Source: Geobacter sp. UBA5735
Lineage (GTDB): Bacteria > Desulfobacterota > Desulfuromonadia > Geobacterales > Geobacteraceae
Assembly: GCA_002419385.1 (NCBI GenBank)
Contig: DIFZ01000066.1
Span: forward strand, 1-64,000
Direction: 5' to 3'
DNA length: 64,000 nucleotides
Shown here in pieces: positions 42,963 to 52,308 of the stretch. Within the stretch, counting starts at the first letter, position 1. Each line of letters begins with the position of its first letter. Made by a program: the position numbers and the translations under genes. The notes under the pieces are model-generated. The model was given only the letters and a program-made list of their open reading frames with translations, searched no databases and was not told the origin of the DNA.

Positions 42963-43922
42963 ATGCTGAACATTATGGTCATAATATTAGCGATTTTTGT
43001 GCTGCTCTTTCTTGTGCCGGGCGAAGCATTCGCCTGGGGCGCCGGCTTCCATCTCCAGCTCGGCTCCACCGTCCTGAGGAACCTGTCGTCTCTTCAGCCG
43101 GCACTGGCAGCCCTCCTCAGCGAGTTCCCTTATGACTTCCTCTATGGCTGCATCGCCGCCGACATCACGATCGGGAAAAAGTATACCCATTACCTGCAGC
43201 ACTGCCACCGCTGGCCCATAGGCTTCAAGGTTCTCGACCGTGCCCGGAGCAAACCGCAGCAGGCATGCGCTCTGGGGTACCTCGCCCATCTTGCCGCCGA
43301 TATCGTGGCCCACAACTATTTCGTACCTTTCAAGATCATGCGGAGCTTCTCTTCCCTTACCCACAAGCACGCCTATTGGGAAATGCGGTTTGAAAGCTTC
43401 GTCGACAAGGAAGTATGGGAAACGGGCAGACGCGTATCCATGGAGCACTACAAGATCAATGACGCTCTTCTCAGGGAAGTCCTCTCGGACACTATCTTTT
43501 CCTTCACCACCAACAAGCGGATCTTCAATTCCATCCTCCTGCTCAGCCGGCTGGAAAAGTGGCAGTACATGCTGAAGACAGCCTCAGACCTGTCACGCTA
43601 CAATCTGGAGCCGACGGACCGGCAGGAATATGCCACGCTCGCCGAAGAAGCAGTCTTCGACTTTCTCAACAACCTGGAGGGCTCACGATATTTCCAGGCT
43701 GACCCCACCGGGGAAAAGGCTCTGGCAACAGCTGAAATGGTGAGAAGAAACCTCCGCATCCTCTACACGGGCGGCAAAATCAGCAGGGAAGAGGCGTTGG
43801 GTCAGCTGGAGGAAATGAAGCAACGGCTCAGTTCTTCCATCTGCAAACCGGCGCTCCTGCAGCTGGTGTATCCCTCCCTGGCGCAGAAGAAAGACTACCC
43901 GCTTGCCAGATTGATGCTCTGA
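42963..43922 (+). CDS. Secreted zinc-dependent phospholipase C-like protein
   Basis: The 319-residue protein has a signal peptide (VIILAIFVLLFLVPGEAFA) that would be cut before Trp25. In bacterial zinc phospholipase C (PF00882) the mature N-terminal Trp is itself a zinc ligand, so WGAGFH fits. Other zinc-ligand-like residues are in CIAADITIGKKYTHYLQHCHRW and LGYLAHLAADIVAHNYF. The start at 42963 (or 42975) has no clear ribosome binding site and follows the UDG start divergently by 35 bases. Its end overlaps coaBC by 28 bases on the opposite strand. The enzyme family call is good, the substrate unknown. Confidence 0.75.
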   Translation: MLNIMVIILAIFVLLFLVPGEAFAWGAGFHLQLGSTVLRNLSSLQPALAALLSEFPYDFLYGCIAADITIGKKYTHYLQHCHRWPIGFKVLDRARSKPQQACALGYLAHLAADIVAHNYFVPFKIMRSFSSLTHKHAYWEMRFESFVDKEVWETGRRVSMEHYKINDALLREVLSDTIFSFTTNKRIFNSILLLSRLEKWQYMLKTASDLSRYNLEPTDRQEYATLAEEAVFDFLNNLEGSRYFQADPTGEKALATAEMVRRNLRILYTGGKISREEALGQLEEMKQRLSSSICKPALLQLVYPSLAQKKDYPLARLML

Positions 43923-45109
43923 CGCCTCATTTCCACGATGCGGTCAAGGATGGTGTCCGCCAGAGACTCCTTGTCCATGAGCGGCACGTCCTCGACCCGA
44001 CCGTCGCTGAAGATCATCGTCACGATGTTGGTATCGACGGCAAAACCGGCACCTTCCCTGGTGACATCGTTGGCAACGATCATGTCCAGGTTCTTCTCTT
44101 TCAGCTTTTTCACCGCATTTCCGCCGAGGTCGTCGGTCTCTGCGGCGAATCCCGCGATGAACTGTCCGTTCTTGAGCCGCCCGATCTCTGCCAGGATATC
44201 GTCGGTTCTTGCCAGTCGCAGCACCGTCTCCCCTGCCGATTTCTTCATCTTCTTGCCGGACCGGGCCTCCGGCCGGTAGTCAGCCACCGCCGCAGCCTTT
44301 ATGACGATCGAGGAGGCAGCGAACCGGTTCACAACCGCTTCGCGCATTTCCGCAGCTGAAACAACGCTGATGGTTTCGACCCCGTAGGGCTCCTGGAGAC
44401 AGACCGGACCGGTGACCAGGGTGACACTGGCACCGCGGCGATGTGCAGCGCGCGCAAGGGCATATCCCATCTTGCCGCTCGAATGGTTGCTCAGGTAGCG
44501 CACCGGGTCCAGTTCCTCCCGGGTGGGTCCTGCGGTGACCAGGACGCGCTCACCGGCCAGGTCCTTGCGGCAGAGGGAGCAGATTGCCACCTCCAGAATG
44601 ATCGCCGGATCCTGCAGCTTGCCCTCCCCTTCCCAGCCGCAGGCGAGCTGGCCGGAAACGGGGTCTGCAAACAGATAGCCGAGTCTGCGGAGCTTCTCCT
44701 CGTTCTCGCGGTAAATCGGATTCCGGTACATGGTGGTGTTCATGGCAGGAGCGAACAGAACCGGAGCTTTTGTGGCCATGATCGTGGTGGAAAGAAGGTC
44801 ATCGGCGATGCCACCGGCAATCTTGCCGATCAGGTTGGCAGTGGCCGGCGCCACTACGAACAGGTCGGCGCGGTCCGCCAGGGATATGTGGCTGATGTCC
44901 CGTTCATCCAGAAGATTGAAGAGTTCCATGTGCACCGGGTTAGCTGACAGCGTCTGGAAGGTGAGCGGCGTCACGAACTCCGCGGCCGCGCTGGTCATGA
45001 CCACATGGACCCGGGCTCCCTGCCTGACCAGGAGCCGCAGCAACTCTGCCGCCTTGTAGGCGGCGATCCCTCCGGTTACCCCAAGTACGATGGTTTTCCC
45101 CCGCAGCAT
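43895..45109 (-). CDS. coaBC: Bifunctional phosphopantothenoylcysteine decarboxylase/synthetase
   Basis: The 404-residue enzyme performs two steps of coenzyme A synthesis. The N-terminal flavin-dependent CoaC part (1-180) has GVTGGIAAYKA, the catalytic His in ISHISLADRAD, PAMNTTMY and the ACGWEGEGKL Cys motif; the C-terminal CoaB part has TAGPTREELDPVRYLSNHSSGKMG and KAAAVADY. AGGAGGAAGGT precedes the ATG. It shares 28 bases at its end with the convergent phospholipase gene. Confidence 0.95.
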   Translation of the reverse strand: MLRGKTIVLGVTGGIAAYKAAELLRLLVRQGARVHVVMTSAAAEFVTPLTFQTLSANPVHMELFNLLDERDISHISLADRADLFVVAPATANLIGKIAGGIADDLLSTTIMATKAPVLFAPAMNTTMYRNPIYRENEEKLRRLGYLFADPVSGQLACGWEGEGKLQDPAIILEVAICSLCRKDLAGERVLVTAGPTREELDPVRYLSNHSSGKMGYALARAAHRRGASVTLVTGPVCLQEPYGVETISVVSAAEMREAVVNRFAASSIVIKAAAVADYRPEARSGKKMKKSAGETVLRLARTDDILAEIGRLKNGQFIAGFAAETDDLGGNAVKKLKEKNLDMIVANDVTREGAGFAVDTNIVTMIFSDGRVEDVPLMDKESLADTILDRIVEMRRQSINLASG

Positions 45110-45169
45110 ACCTTCCTCCTGTCCATTCCTTCTACCGGCCCGGGTTGGCGCATGCCGTCCGCCGGTCAG

Positions 45170-46273
45170 TCATTTCGAGAACGGGTCCGGATTCTTTGCC
45201 TTCAGATTCTCGAAAGGGCTATTGCTGAAACCCTTGTTCGCAGGCTCCGAACGGACATCGGCCCCGGCAGTGTCGGCCTGGTCGCCACAACCGGCCTTTG
45301 CCGGCGGCGACGGAGCATCTCCGCATCCAAAATCCTTGAAAAAATACCGATCATAGAGCCGGTGATACGCCGTCCAGCGGGCCTGGCTCGCCGTTTCCTT
45401 GCGCATGTGGGTGCGTATCCCGTTTATCTTCGAGTCCAGATCGTCCAGATAGTTCAGCACTGTAGCTTCAACTGTCTTGGGCCTCTTGGGCGAACCGTAT
45501 TCATACTGGCCGTGGTGGGCCAGAATCATGTGCTTGAAAAGCATGCCAAGTTCGAAGGGGAAGTCATGGAGCAGGGAAATCTTCTCATGCACCATCTCCA
45601 CCCCGATGGAAATATGGCCCAACAGTTTACCCTCGTCCGTGTAATCGAAAGAACGCCGGTACGTCATTTCCCTGACCTTGCCGACATCGTGCAGCAATGC
45701 CCCGGCCACCAGGAGATCCCGGTTCAGACCGGGATACACCGGCATGATGAGGTCCACCAGACGTGCCACCGCCAGTGAATGCTCCATCAATCCGCCCAGA
45801 TAGACGTGGTGCATGCCCTTGGCTGCAGGCGCGGTGCAATAGAGATCGAGAAAATCGGCATCGGTGAAGAACGCTTCCAGGAGACGCCGCAGGTTGCCAT
45901 CCCGGCATGACTCCACAACCGACACAAGCTCATCCAGCATCTCGTCACTGCTCCGTTCACCGGCCGGCAGGAAATCAGCCAGGTGCACCTCGCAGTCGGG
46001 AACACGGGAAAGCCCCGATACGATCAGCTGCATTTTGCCCAGGTAAACCGTTGCCTTCGCCGCAATAGCTACGAAGTCATTCTTTTCGAAACAGGCGCCG
46101 ATGGTTTCGACGTTCTCCCATACTCTGCCCTCGATCTCGCCGGTCTTGTCCATCAGGTGAAGAGTCAGATACGGCTTGCCGTTCCGGGCCAGCGATTCTA
46201 TTTTTTCCTTGACCAGAAAGACCGACTCCACCCGGGAACGATCCCGTATGTCATGAACGAAAATTTTGCTCAC
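45170..46273 (-). CDS. OB-fold/HD-domain 3'-5' exoribonuclease (YhaM type)
   Basis: The 367-residue protein starts at GTG (46273) after AAGGAGCAGCGA, overlapping the stop of the flavoprotein gene as GTGA; the longer frame is the shadow of that gene. It has an N-terminal OB-fold nucleic-acid domain (10-95) and an HD domain with HHVYLGGLMEHSLAVARL, GALLHDVGK and ILAHHGQYEYGSPKRP. Residues 325-367 form a disordered tail. It resembles Bacillus YhaM. Coupling suggests one transcript with the COG2509 gene. Confidence 0.88.
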   Translation of the reverse strand: MSKIFVHDIRDRSRVESVFLVKEKIESLARNGKPYLTLHLMDKTGEIEGRVWENVETIGACFEKNDFVAIAAKATVYLGKMQLIVSGLSRVPDCEVHLADFLPAGERSSDEMLDELVSVVESCRDGNLRRLLEAFFTDADFLDLYCTAPAAKGMHHVYLGGLMEHSLAVARLVDLIMPVYPGLNRDLLVAGALLHDVGKVREMTYRRSFDYTDEGKLLGHISIGVEMVHEKISLLHDFPFELGMLFKHMILAHHGQYEYGSPKRPKTVEATVLNYLDDLDSKINGIRTHMRKETASQARWTAYHRLYDRYFFKDFGCGDAPSPPAKAGCGDQADTAGADVRSEPANKGFSNSPFENLKAKNPDPFSK

Positions 46274-47871
46274 TCGCTGCTCCTTGCGTCCATCATTAAT
46301 TTCCGGGCGATGCTGTCGGCGACCCGGATACCGTCTGCCGCAGCGCTCATGATGCCGCCCGCGTAGCCTGCCCCTTCGCCTGCCGGATACAGGCCGGCAA
46401 GGTTTATGGACTGGCAATCATCCCCCCGCGGGATGCGGACCGGTGACGAAGTGCGGGTTTCAACTCCGGTCAGGGTGGCGTCCGCGGTCAGGAAGCCGCG
46501 CATCTTGCGGTCAAAGTGCCTGAATCCGGCTTTCAGTGCCTGCGACACGTCACCGGGGAGCATGTCGGCAAGCGCAGTTTCCACCGTACCGGGACGATAG
46601 CTCGAGTTGATGCCCCGGGCGCCCTTGCCGGTCACGAAGTCCATGAGATTCTGAGCAGGAGCGATATAGTTCCCCTGACCTGCAGCAAAAGCCTTTTTCT
46701 CCCAAATCCTCTGGAACTCCACACCGGCAAGCGGATCGCTCCCGGGGAAATCCGACCTGTCGACGCCGACAATGACTGCGCTGTTGGCCAACCCGGAATC
46801 CCTCAGGAAGTTGCTCATGCCATTGGTTACCAGGCATCCTTCTTCCGAAGCCGCGGCAAGAACAACTCCGCCGGGGCACATGCAGAAGGTGTAAACCGGC
46901 CGACCCGACTCAGGATCGCGGTATGTCTGTACATATTCAGCCTGGGGCAGACGGGGGTGTGAAGGAATACCGTACTGGATGCGGTTGATCAGATCCTGGG
47001 GGTGCTCAACCCTGACCCCAATGGCGAAAGGCTTCGCTTCGAGGCTGACCGAACGCCGCCGGAGCATTTCGTACGTGTCGCGGGCGCTGTGGCCGGTCGC
47101 GAGGACCAGATGGTCGCAGGCGACCTCATCGCCATTGTTCATCACCACACCGGTAACGCGGCCGCTCCGGACAACGATATCGGTCAATGTTCTTGAAAAA
47201 CCGATTTCCATCCCCCTGTCCAGCAGGTGGCGCCGTATCTCCCGAACCACGCGTCGCAACCGGTCGGTTCCTATATGGGGTTTTGCCAGGGTCAGCAGTT
47301 CGTCAGGCGCACCGAACCTGACGAGTTTCTCAAGTATGTAGCGCAGGCTGGCTTCCCTGATGCGCGTGGTCAGCTTGCCGTCGGAAAAAGTTCCAGCCCC
47401 ACCCTCGCCGAACTGCACATTGCTGTCAGGGTCGAGCCTGCCGCTCTTCCAGAACGACTCCACGTCCCTGACCCGTTCTTCCACCGGTCTGCCGCGCTCG
47501 AAAAAGGCCGGCTGCAGACCGTATTCGGCGAGACGTATGCCGGCAAACAGCCCGGCGGGCCCCATCCCGGCAATGACGATCTTCTGATCCGTCCTGATGG
47601 CGGGATAGACAGACGGCACTGCACCGGCACTCGTCTCCACGTCCGGATCGCCGGCCAGCCGCTGCAGGCAGGCTTTCTCGTCGCGCAGGGTGACCTGGAA
47701 CGTGTAGACGTATTTGATGGCCGTTTTTTTCCGGGCGTCAAGCGCCTTGCGGACGATCCGCCAGGCGATAACTTGATCGTCCCTGACGGAAAGACGCCGG
47801 AGAAGATGCTCGAACAGTGCATCTGCATCGATACGGAAGTCGACGGCAACGTTTCGTACGAGAATGGGCAC
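46270..47871 (-). CDS. FAD-dependent oxidoreductase (COG2509 family)
   Basis: The 533-residue flavoprotein belongs to COG2509, NAD(P)/FAD-dependent dehydrogenases of unknown substrate. A 90-residue N-terminal domain precedes the dinucleotide-binding IVIAGMGPAGLFAGIRLAEYG, then GEGGAGTFSDGKLTTR, ATGHSARDTYEML, FCMCPGGVV and the C-terminal GLYPAGEGAGYAGGIMSAA. The start codon is GTG at 47871, with GGTGATGAG just before it, 6 bases after the end of a receiver-domain gene. The end overlaps the YhaM-type gene. Confidence 0.88.
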   Translation of the reverse strand: MPILVRNVAVDFRIDADALFEHLLRRLSVRDDQVIAWRIVRKALDARKKTAIKYVYTFQVTLRDEKACLQRLAGDPDVETSAGAVPSVYPAIRTDQKIVIAGMGPAGLFAGIRLAEYGLQPAFFERGRPVEERVRDVESFWKSGRLDPDSNVQFGEGGAGTFSDGKLTTRIREASLRYILEKLVRFGAPDELLTLAKPHIGTDRLRRVVREIRRHLLDRGMEIGFSRTLTDIVVRSGRVTGVVMNNGDEVACDHLVLATGHSARDTYEMLRRRSVSLEAKPFAIGVRVEHPQDLINRIQYGIPSHPRLPQAEYVQTYRDPESGRPVYTFCMCPGGVVLAAASEEGCLVTNGMSNFLRDSGLANSAVIVGVDRSDFPGSDPLAGVEFQRIWEKKAFAAGQGNYIAPAQNLMDFVTGKGARGINSSYRPGTVETALADMLPGDVSQALKAGFRHFDRKMRGFLTADATLTGVETRTSSPVRIPRGDDCQSINLAGLYPAGEGAGYAGGIMSAAADGIRVADSIARKLMMDARSSE

Positions 47872-47877
47872 GTCTCA

Positions 47878-48285
47878 TCACCGCCTGTTGTGCTCTTGAA
47901 AGCGCTTTCTATCCAGCAGCTGTTCGACGATGATCACGATGTCAAGTGGAGCGGTCGATTTCGGAATGTGAACCTTGGCGCCCATTTCCGCCTGGGCATG
48001 CTCATGGGGCGCCCCCTTGAACATGGACGTAAGAAGGATGAGAACCGGATCCGCTTCGCGGCCGAGCCTGCAGATTTCCATGCAGGTGCTCACACCGCCC
48101 ATGTTGGGCATCACCAGGTCCACTATGACCACGTCAGGCGCTTCATCCAGGTAGGCCCGCACCCCCTTGATACCGTCACTGGCAATAACCACGGCAAAGC
48201 CGTTTTCGCGAAAGGCATCCGACAGGATTTGCAGAAACAGGGGATTGTCGTCAATCAGGAGAATCTTGGCACGGGGTGCTTGCAT
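47878..48285 (-). CDS. Stand-alone response regulator receiver
   Basis: The 135-residue protein starts at the ATG at 48285 after GCAGAGGTTCCG. It is a single receiver domain: LLIDDNPL at the start, the phospho-Asp in VVIVDLVMPNMGG, and Lys in VHIPKST. There is no output domain, so it acts by protein contact. It is followed 6 bases later by the flavoprotein gene and lies 117 bases after a REC-kinase gene in the same direction. Confidence 0.9.
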   Translation of the reverse strand: MQAPRAKILLIDDNPLFLQILSDAFRENGFAVVIASDGIKGVRAYLDEAPDVVIVDLVMPNMGGVSTCMEICRLGREADPVLILLTSMFKGAPHEHAQAEMGAKVHIPKSTAPLDIVIIVEQLLDRKRFQEHNRR

Positions 48286-48402
48286 CGGAACCTCTGCGGA
48301 TGCCTCAGAATTGCGCAATTCTACACCAAACAGGGTGAAAAGAAAAGCCGCAATGCCACCTTCCGGCCGGCGCAGTGAGGAAGCGCAGACATCTTCCGCT
48401 CC

Positions 48403-49623
48403 TCACAATCGGGAGTGCATGGGCAGGGACACCGTAAACATGCTTCCTTTGCCCACTTCGCTTGCAACGTCGATTTTCCCGTCATAACTCCGCACAATCC
48501 GCAACACTACCGACAGGCCGAGCCCCGTGCCAGAGCTCTTGGTCGTAAAGAACGGTTCGAATATGTTCGGCAGCGTTTCCGGGCTTATTCCGCCACCGGT
48601 GTCGGAAACGCACGCGACTATGGCATCGCCGCACTGATCAAGGGTTATGCCGAGCACTCCCCCCTGTTGCATCTCCTCGATGGAATTGACGATCAGGTTC
48701 GAGAACACCTGGTTGAGTTCTTCAGGATCAGCATGGATGGCAGGAGGTACGGCGTGGTAGTCCCGGCGGACACGAATACCATTCATCTCCAGACGTGACC
48801 GGTAGGTTTCGACGACTGAGTCCAACACCTGATCGATGCAGATTTTCATCGGATGGAAGCGGGGACGCCGCACAGAATCCATCAACTTCCTCACAATAGC
48901 GTCGATTCTCCTGACTTCCGCTTCGATTCTCCCTACGCATTCCAGCCGTTCCCCATCTTCGAGTCCTGTCTTTATCAACTGGATGTTCAGTGCGATCGAG
49001 TTGAGGGGATTCCTGATCTCGTGGGCCATCCCTGCTGCAAGGTGCCCGAGGGTCGACATTTTTTCCGACTGGATTATCTCTGCCTGGGCGAGTTGCAGTT
49101 CCTCGGTTTTCTCTGCTATCCTCCGTTCCAGTTCCCGGTTCCAGGATGCGATCTCTTCCAGCAGCCGGTCTCTTTCCAGCAGCAGATCCCTGTTTTTCAG
49201 CTCAACGGCCCTCACGGCCAGGACTCTTTCGACCCTCTCCAGCAGGTCCTGATTGAGAAACGGCTTGCGGATGTAGTCCGCCGCTCCGGCCTTCATCAGT
49301 TCGACCGCGATCTGCTCACTTCCCCTTCCGGTAAGTATGATCACCGAAGTGTCGGGGAAGTTGCGCTTTATCTCCTTCAGGGCTTCAGCACCGTCCATCC
49401 CGGGCATCATGTAGTCAAGGAGCACGATGTCCGGTCTTTCACTGCTGACAAACGCGACAGCCTCGGAGGCGCTGGATGCGGTCAACACAGAATAGCCTCT
49501 GTTGCGAAAGATCACGGACGCAAGTTCCAGGTTCACCTTCTCGTCGTCAACAAGGAGAATTTTCCTGCACGAGGCCGAAACATCATGAAACATTTTTTCT
49601 CGTGAGACCCGGTAATCTGTCAT
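48403..49623 (-). CDS. Receiver-histidine kinase hybrid (REC-HisKA-HATPase)
   Basis: The 406-residue cytoplasmic protein has an N-terminal receiver domain (Asp in VLLDYMMPGMDG, Lys in IRKPF), a coiled coil (about 145-185), HisKA with the phospho-His in LAAGMAHEIRNPLNSIALNIQ, and HATPase_c (NLIVNSIEEMQQGG, SDTGGGISPE, GTGLGLS). I use the ATG at 49623 (GGGGAAAG upstream); 49593 is possible. It has no membrane segment, so its input is a phosphorylated receiver. Its neighbours are another receiver and UspA. Confidence 0.88.
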   Translation of the reverse strand: MTDYRVSREKMFHDVSASCRKILLVDDEKVNLELASVIFRNRGYSVLTASSASEAVAFVSSERPDIVLLDYMMPGMDGAEALKEIKRNFPDTSVIILTGRGSEQIAVELMKAGAADYIRKPFLNQDLLERVERVLAVRAVELKNRDLLLERDRLLEEIASWNRELERRIAEKTEELQLAQAEIIQSEKMSTLGHLAAGMAHEIRNPLNSIALNIQLIKTGLEDGERLECVGRIEAEVRRIDAIVRKLMDSVRRPRFHPMKICIDQVLDSVVETYRSRLEMNGIRVRRDYHAVPPAIHADPEELNQVFSNLIVNSIEEMQQGGVLGITLDQCGDAIVACVSDTGGGISPETLPNIFEPFFTTKSSGTGLGLSVVLRIVRSYDGKIDVASEVGKGSMFTVSLPMHSRL

Positions 49624-49717
49624 CGCACCACGCTTTCCCCTGGAGCCGCTGAATCGGAAAAGGCAGCCTGCAGCTGCCTTTTCCGGGAATCGCGCCTGGG
49701 GCATGCCTCCCTGGAAG

Positions 49718-50167
49718 TCATTTTTCCGGCGGCCGGACAGTCATGACCGCACAACGGGCCCTGCGGACGACTCTTTCCGCTGTGCTGCCGAAGAGCAGAT
49801 GGTCTATGCCGGCCCTGCCGTGGGTCCCCATCACCACGAGAGCAACCTTTTCCTCCTCGGTCTTTTTCAGGATTTCTTCGTAAGGCACGCCCGTTGCAAT
49901 GACCGTTTCATGGCTCGAGATACCCTGGAGCTTGCCGGCGCAGAATCTCTCCATCATTTTCCCGGCAGCCTCGGCAATCTCCTGTTCCAGGGAATCGAAA
50001 GAAATATGAGGCACATAGAACCCGCGCAAATCCACCGGCTCATTGATTATATGCATGATGATCAGCCTGCTGTCGAATTTTTTTGCCATCGACAATGCAT
50101 AATCAAATGCATGCTCGGAAATTTCCGAAAAGTCGGTGGCAAACAGGATCGTTGGAAAATCTTTCAT
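49718..50167 (-). CDS. Universal stress protein (UspA family)
   Basis: The 149-residue protein starts ILFATDFSEISEHAFDYAL and carries the ATP-binding pattern GTHGRAGIDHLLFGSTAERV, G-x2-G-x9-GS/T, near the C-terminus. It is therefore the ATP-binding UspA type. A G-rich GGGGGGGCGGT precedes the ATG. It lies 12 bases after a receiver gene and 94 before the REC-kinase gene, hinting at a stress-signalling cluster. Confidence 0.93.
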   Translation of the reverse strand: MKDFPTILFATDFSEISEHAFDYALSMAKKFDSRLIIMHIINEPVDLRGFYVPHISFDSLEQEIAEAAGKMMERFCAGKLQGISSHETVIATGVPYEEILKKTEEEKVALVVMGTHGRAGIDHLLFGSTAERVVRRARCAVMTVRPPEK

Positions 50168-50179
50168 ACCGCCCCCCCG

Positions 50180-50596
50180 TCACAAGGTTTCTCGTGGCTT
50201 GTCATTCAGAATCTTCTTCATTACCATTTTCAGCTCTTCGATCTGGACCGGCTTGTTGATATATTCGAAGGCCCCCAGATTCATGGCTTCGAGGTAGGAC
50301 TCCACCCCGCCGTATGCGGTTATCATGATTACGTTGCTCTTGGGGAAATGCTTGTTGAGTTCGCGCAGGAAGGAAATACCGTCCATCTGGGGCATTTTCA
50401 GATCGGTAACGATGAGATTGACTGATTGCTGCCGAAGGTATATGAGGGCTTCGCGACCGTTGGCAACGGCGTCAACGACAAAACCTTCACGCGACAGCAG
50501 CTTGGCAAGAGCCTGTCTGGTATTGTCCTCGTCTTCGACGATGAGAATTCTGGTGTTTTTTCCTGGGCCGGAAGTTTCGGCAACTCGAACGGTCAT
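50180..50596 (-). CDS. Single-domain response regulator
   Basis: This 138-residue receiver starts at the ATG at 50596; the ribosome binding site is weak. It has ILIVEDEDNTRQAL, the phospho-Asp in LIVTDLKMPQMDG, the conserved Thr-Ala in MITAYGG and Lys in YINKPVQ. There is no effector domain. It precedes uspA by 12 bases and follows the RodZ-like gene by 49. Confidence 0.88.
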   Translation of the reverse strand: MTVRVAETSGPGKNTRILIVEDEDNTRQALAKLLSREGFVVDAVANGREALIYLRQQSVNLIVTDLKMPQMDGISFLRELNKHFPKSNVIMITAYGGVESYLEAMNLGAFEYINKPVQIEELKMVMKKILNDKPRETL

Positions 50597-50645
50597 GGTT
50601 TGCAGTCTACCATGCAGCAGTCCGCTGTCAAGGATATGAGGCCGC

Positions 50646-51503
50646 TCAGGGGGCTGCTCCAGCAGGGGCACCGTACGCTTTCAGGATAACGTGTGCCGGC
50701 TCGCCACGTTCGCCGAGCGGCTCCAGTATCCTGCCGTTCAACTCTACTTCAACACCGCCGGCATTCTCGAGATCGAGAGCGAAGACCTTTTCACCTTTCC
50801 ATTCGAAGAGGTCGCCCGCTTTCAGTTCATAGTGCTGGGATCCCATATCATCAATGGCGACATCGAGCGCACCATCCTCAAGCGCCTTGAGCTTCAGAAC
50901 GGCGCCTTTTTCGTGCGACGCCTCCGTGTCGAAGGGTTCTTCGCTCTTTTGCTCCTGAGCCCCCGGCGGCTGGCTGGGTATATGGCTGCTGACTGTTTCC
51001 TGCACCGGCACGGCGGCTGACGAGTATGTCTGCATGCCGACTGCTTTCTCCAGCGGGACGTTGCGCTCGATCTGCGGTTCGCGTCCCGCACGTAAGATCA
51101 ACGTGGCTGCGGCAACGGCAAGAAGCGCGGGAATGATCCATTTCCATGTCTTGAAGCCTACCAGCCAGGGAAGTCTGCTGGTTTTCGCGGGAGGAGCTTC
51201 GACCTCCTCTTCTGAAGGACCGGCGGGTGAAACGTCGGGAAAGAGGTTTTCAAAGAGGCTTTCAATATCCTTTTCACCAAAACCCAGGTAGCGGGCATAA
51301 ATGCGCAGAAAACCCCTGGCATACGCCTCGCTCGGCAGCTTTTCGTACCGGTCTTCTTCGATAGCGGCAAGGTAAGCCCTGGATACGCGGGTCACCCGCG
51401 CCGCTTCCTCGAGCGTCAGTCCCTGCTGTTCACGGGCTTGCTGCAAACGGTGACCCGCTGTCTGCCCTCCGCTTCCCTGCAACGTTGTTTCTGACATTGT
51501 CAT
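50646..51503 (-). CDS. RodZ-like helix-turn-helix membrane protein
   Basis: The 285-residue protein has an N-terminal HTH_25 domain (15-85; LQQAREQQGLTLEEAARVTRVSRAYLAAIE), a membrane helix (about 122-140; WIIPALLAVAAATLIL) and a C-terminal DUF4115 beta domain (about 205-280). RodZ links MreB to the cell wall and sets rod shape. It starts one base after the stop of the PilF-like gene; GAAGTGAG serves as ribosome binding site. Confidence 0.85.
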   Translation of the reverse strand: MTMSETTLQGSGGQTAGHRLQQAREQQGLTLEEAARVTRVSRAYLAAIEEDRYEKLPSEAYARGFLRIYARYLGFGEKDIESLFENLFPDVSPAGPSEEEVEAPPAKTSRLPWLVGFKTWKWIIPALLAVAAATLILRAGREPQIERNVPLEKAVGMQTYSSAAVPVQETVSSHIPSQPPGAQEQKSEEPFDTEASHEKGAVLKLKALEDGALDVAIDDMGSQHYELKAGDLFEWKGEKVFALDLENAGGVEVELNGRILEPLGERGEPAHVILKAYGAPAGAAP

Positions 51504-51504
51504 C

Positions 51505-52251
51505 TCACTTCAACACATCGATATATTCCCTCGACAGCTGGCCTATTTCCGTATCAGGAGCGATCCTGACCACTTCCTCGAACGCTTTCTGCGCCAGCGG
51601 CATGTCCTTTGCCTTCAGGTGGGTCAATCCGAGGTAATAATAAGCCATGGCGAAATCACGTTTGATTTCGACCGCTCTCGTGAACTCCGCAATAGCCAGT
51701 CCGTCCCTCCCCTCGGCGCTGTATATCCGCCCGAGGTTCACATGCGCGATGGGGTTTCTCGGATTCCTGGCGACGACCGGCCGCAGGGTCGCCAGAGCCG
51801 TACCATTGTCACCCTTGCCGAGATAGGCAAGCGCCAGGTTCATGCTAGCATCGTCGTGGTTTTGATAGAAGATGTCGTCGGCTGCCAGTTTCAGTTGCTG
51901 TATGGCGTCATCCCACCGCTGCATCTCCAGGTAGTTCACACCCAGGTTGTTGCGTGCTTCGGAGAACTGGGGTCGCAATTCCAGTGCCCGGAGGTATTTT
52001 TGTTCGGCAATTTCGAACTTTTTCTTGAAAAAATAAGCCTGGCCGAGTTGGTTCTGCAGATCAGGGTCATCGGCATTCAGCTTCTCGGCCTCGGTCAGTT
52101 CCACGAGTGCCTTGGTGTAATTTTTTTCCAGAAGATTGGAGACTCCCATCTGGTAATGATAGGACGCATTCTTCTGGGACTCCTCCATCACCGCGCATCC
52201 GCAACAGAGTAAAGCTGCAAGAACACCAGCCTGAACGATCTTGTTTTTCAT
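51505..52251 (-). CDS. PilF/PilW-like TPR lipoprotein
   Basis: The 248-residue protein starts at the ATG at 52251 after AAGGTGG. The signal peptide ends LLCCGCA, and Cys is probably lipidated although the lipobox is imperfect. Six TPR repeats follow (YHYQMGVSNLLEKNYTKALVELTEAEKL and so on). This matches PilF/PilW, the pilotin for type IV pilus secretin assembly, but no pil genes are adjacent. It is coupled to the RodZ-like gene. Confidence 0.82.
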   Translation of the reverse strand: MKNKIVQAGVLAALLCCGCAVMEESQKNASYHYQMGVSNLLEKNYTKALVELTEAEKLNADDPDLQNQLGQAYFFKKKFEIAEQKYLRALELRPQFSEARNNLGVNYLEMQRWDDAIQQLKLAADDIFYQNHDDASMNLALAYLGKGDNGTALATLRPVVARNPRNPIAHVNLGRIYSAEGRDGLAIAEFTRAVEIKRDFAMAYYYLGLTHLKAKDMPLAQKAFEEVVRIAPDTEIGQLSREYIDVLK

Positions 52252-52308
52252 GGCAGCCACCTTTGCAAGGATTGAATCAAACTCGCCGTGCAGGCGCACC
52301 GGAGCGCT

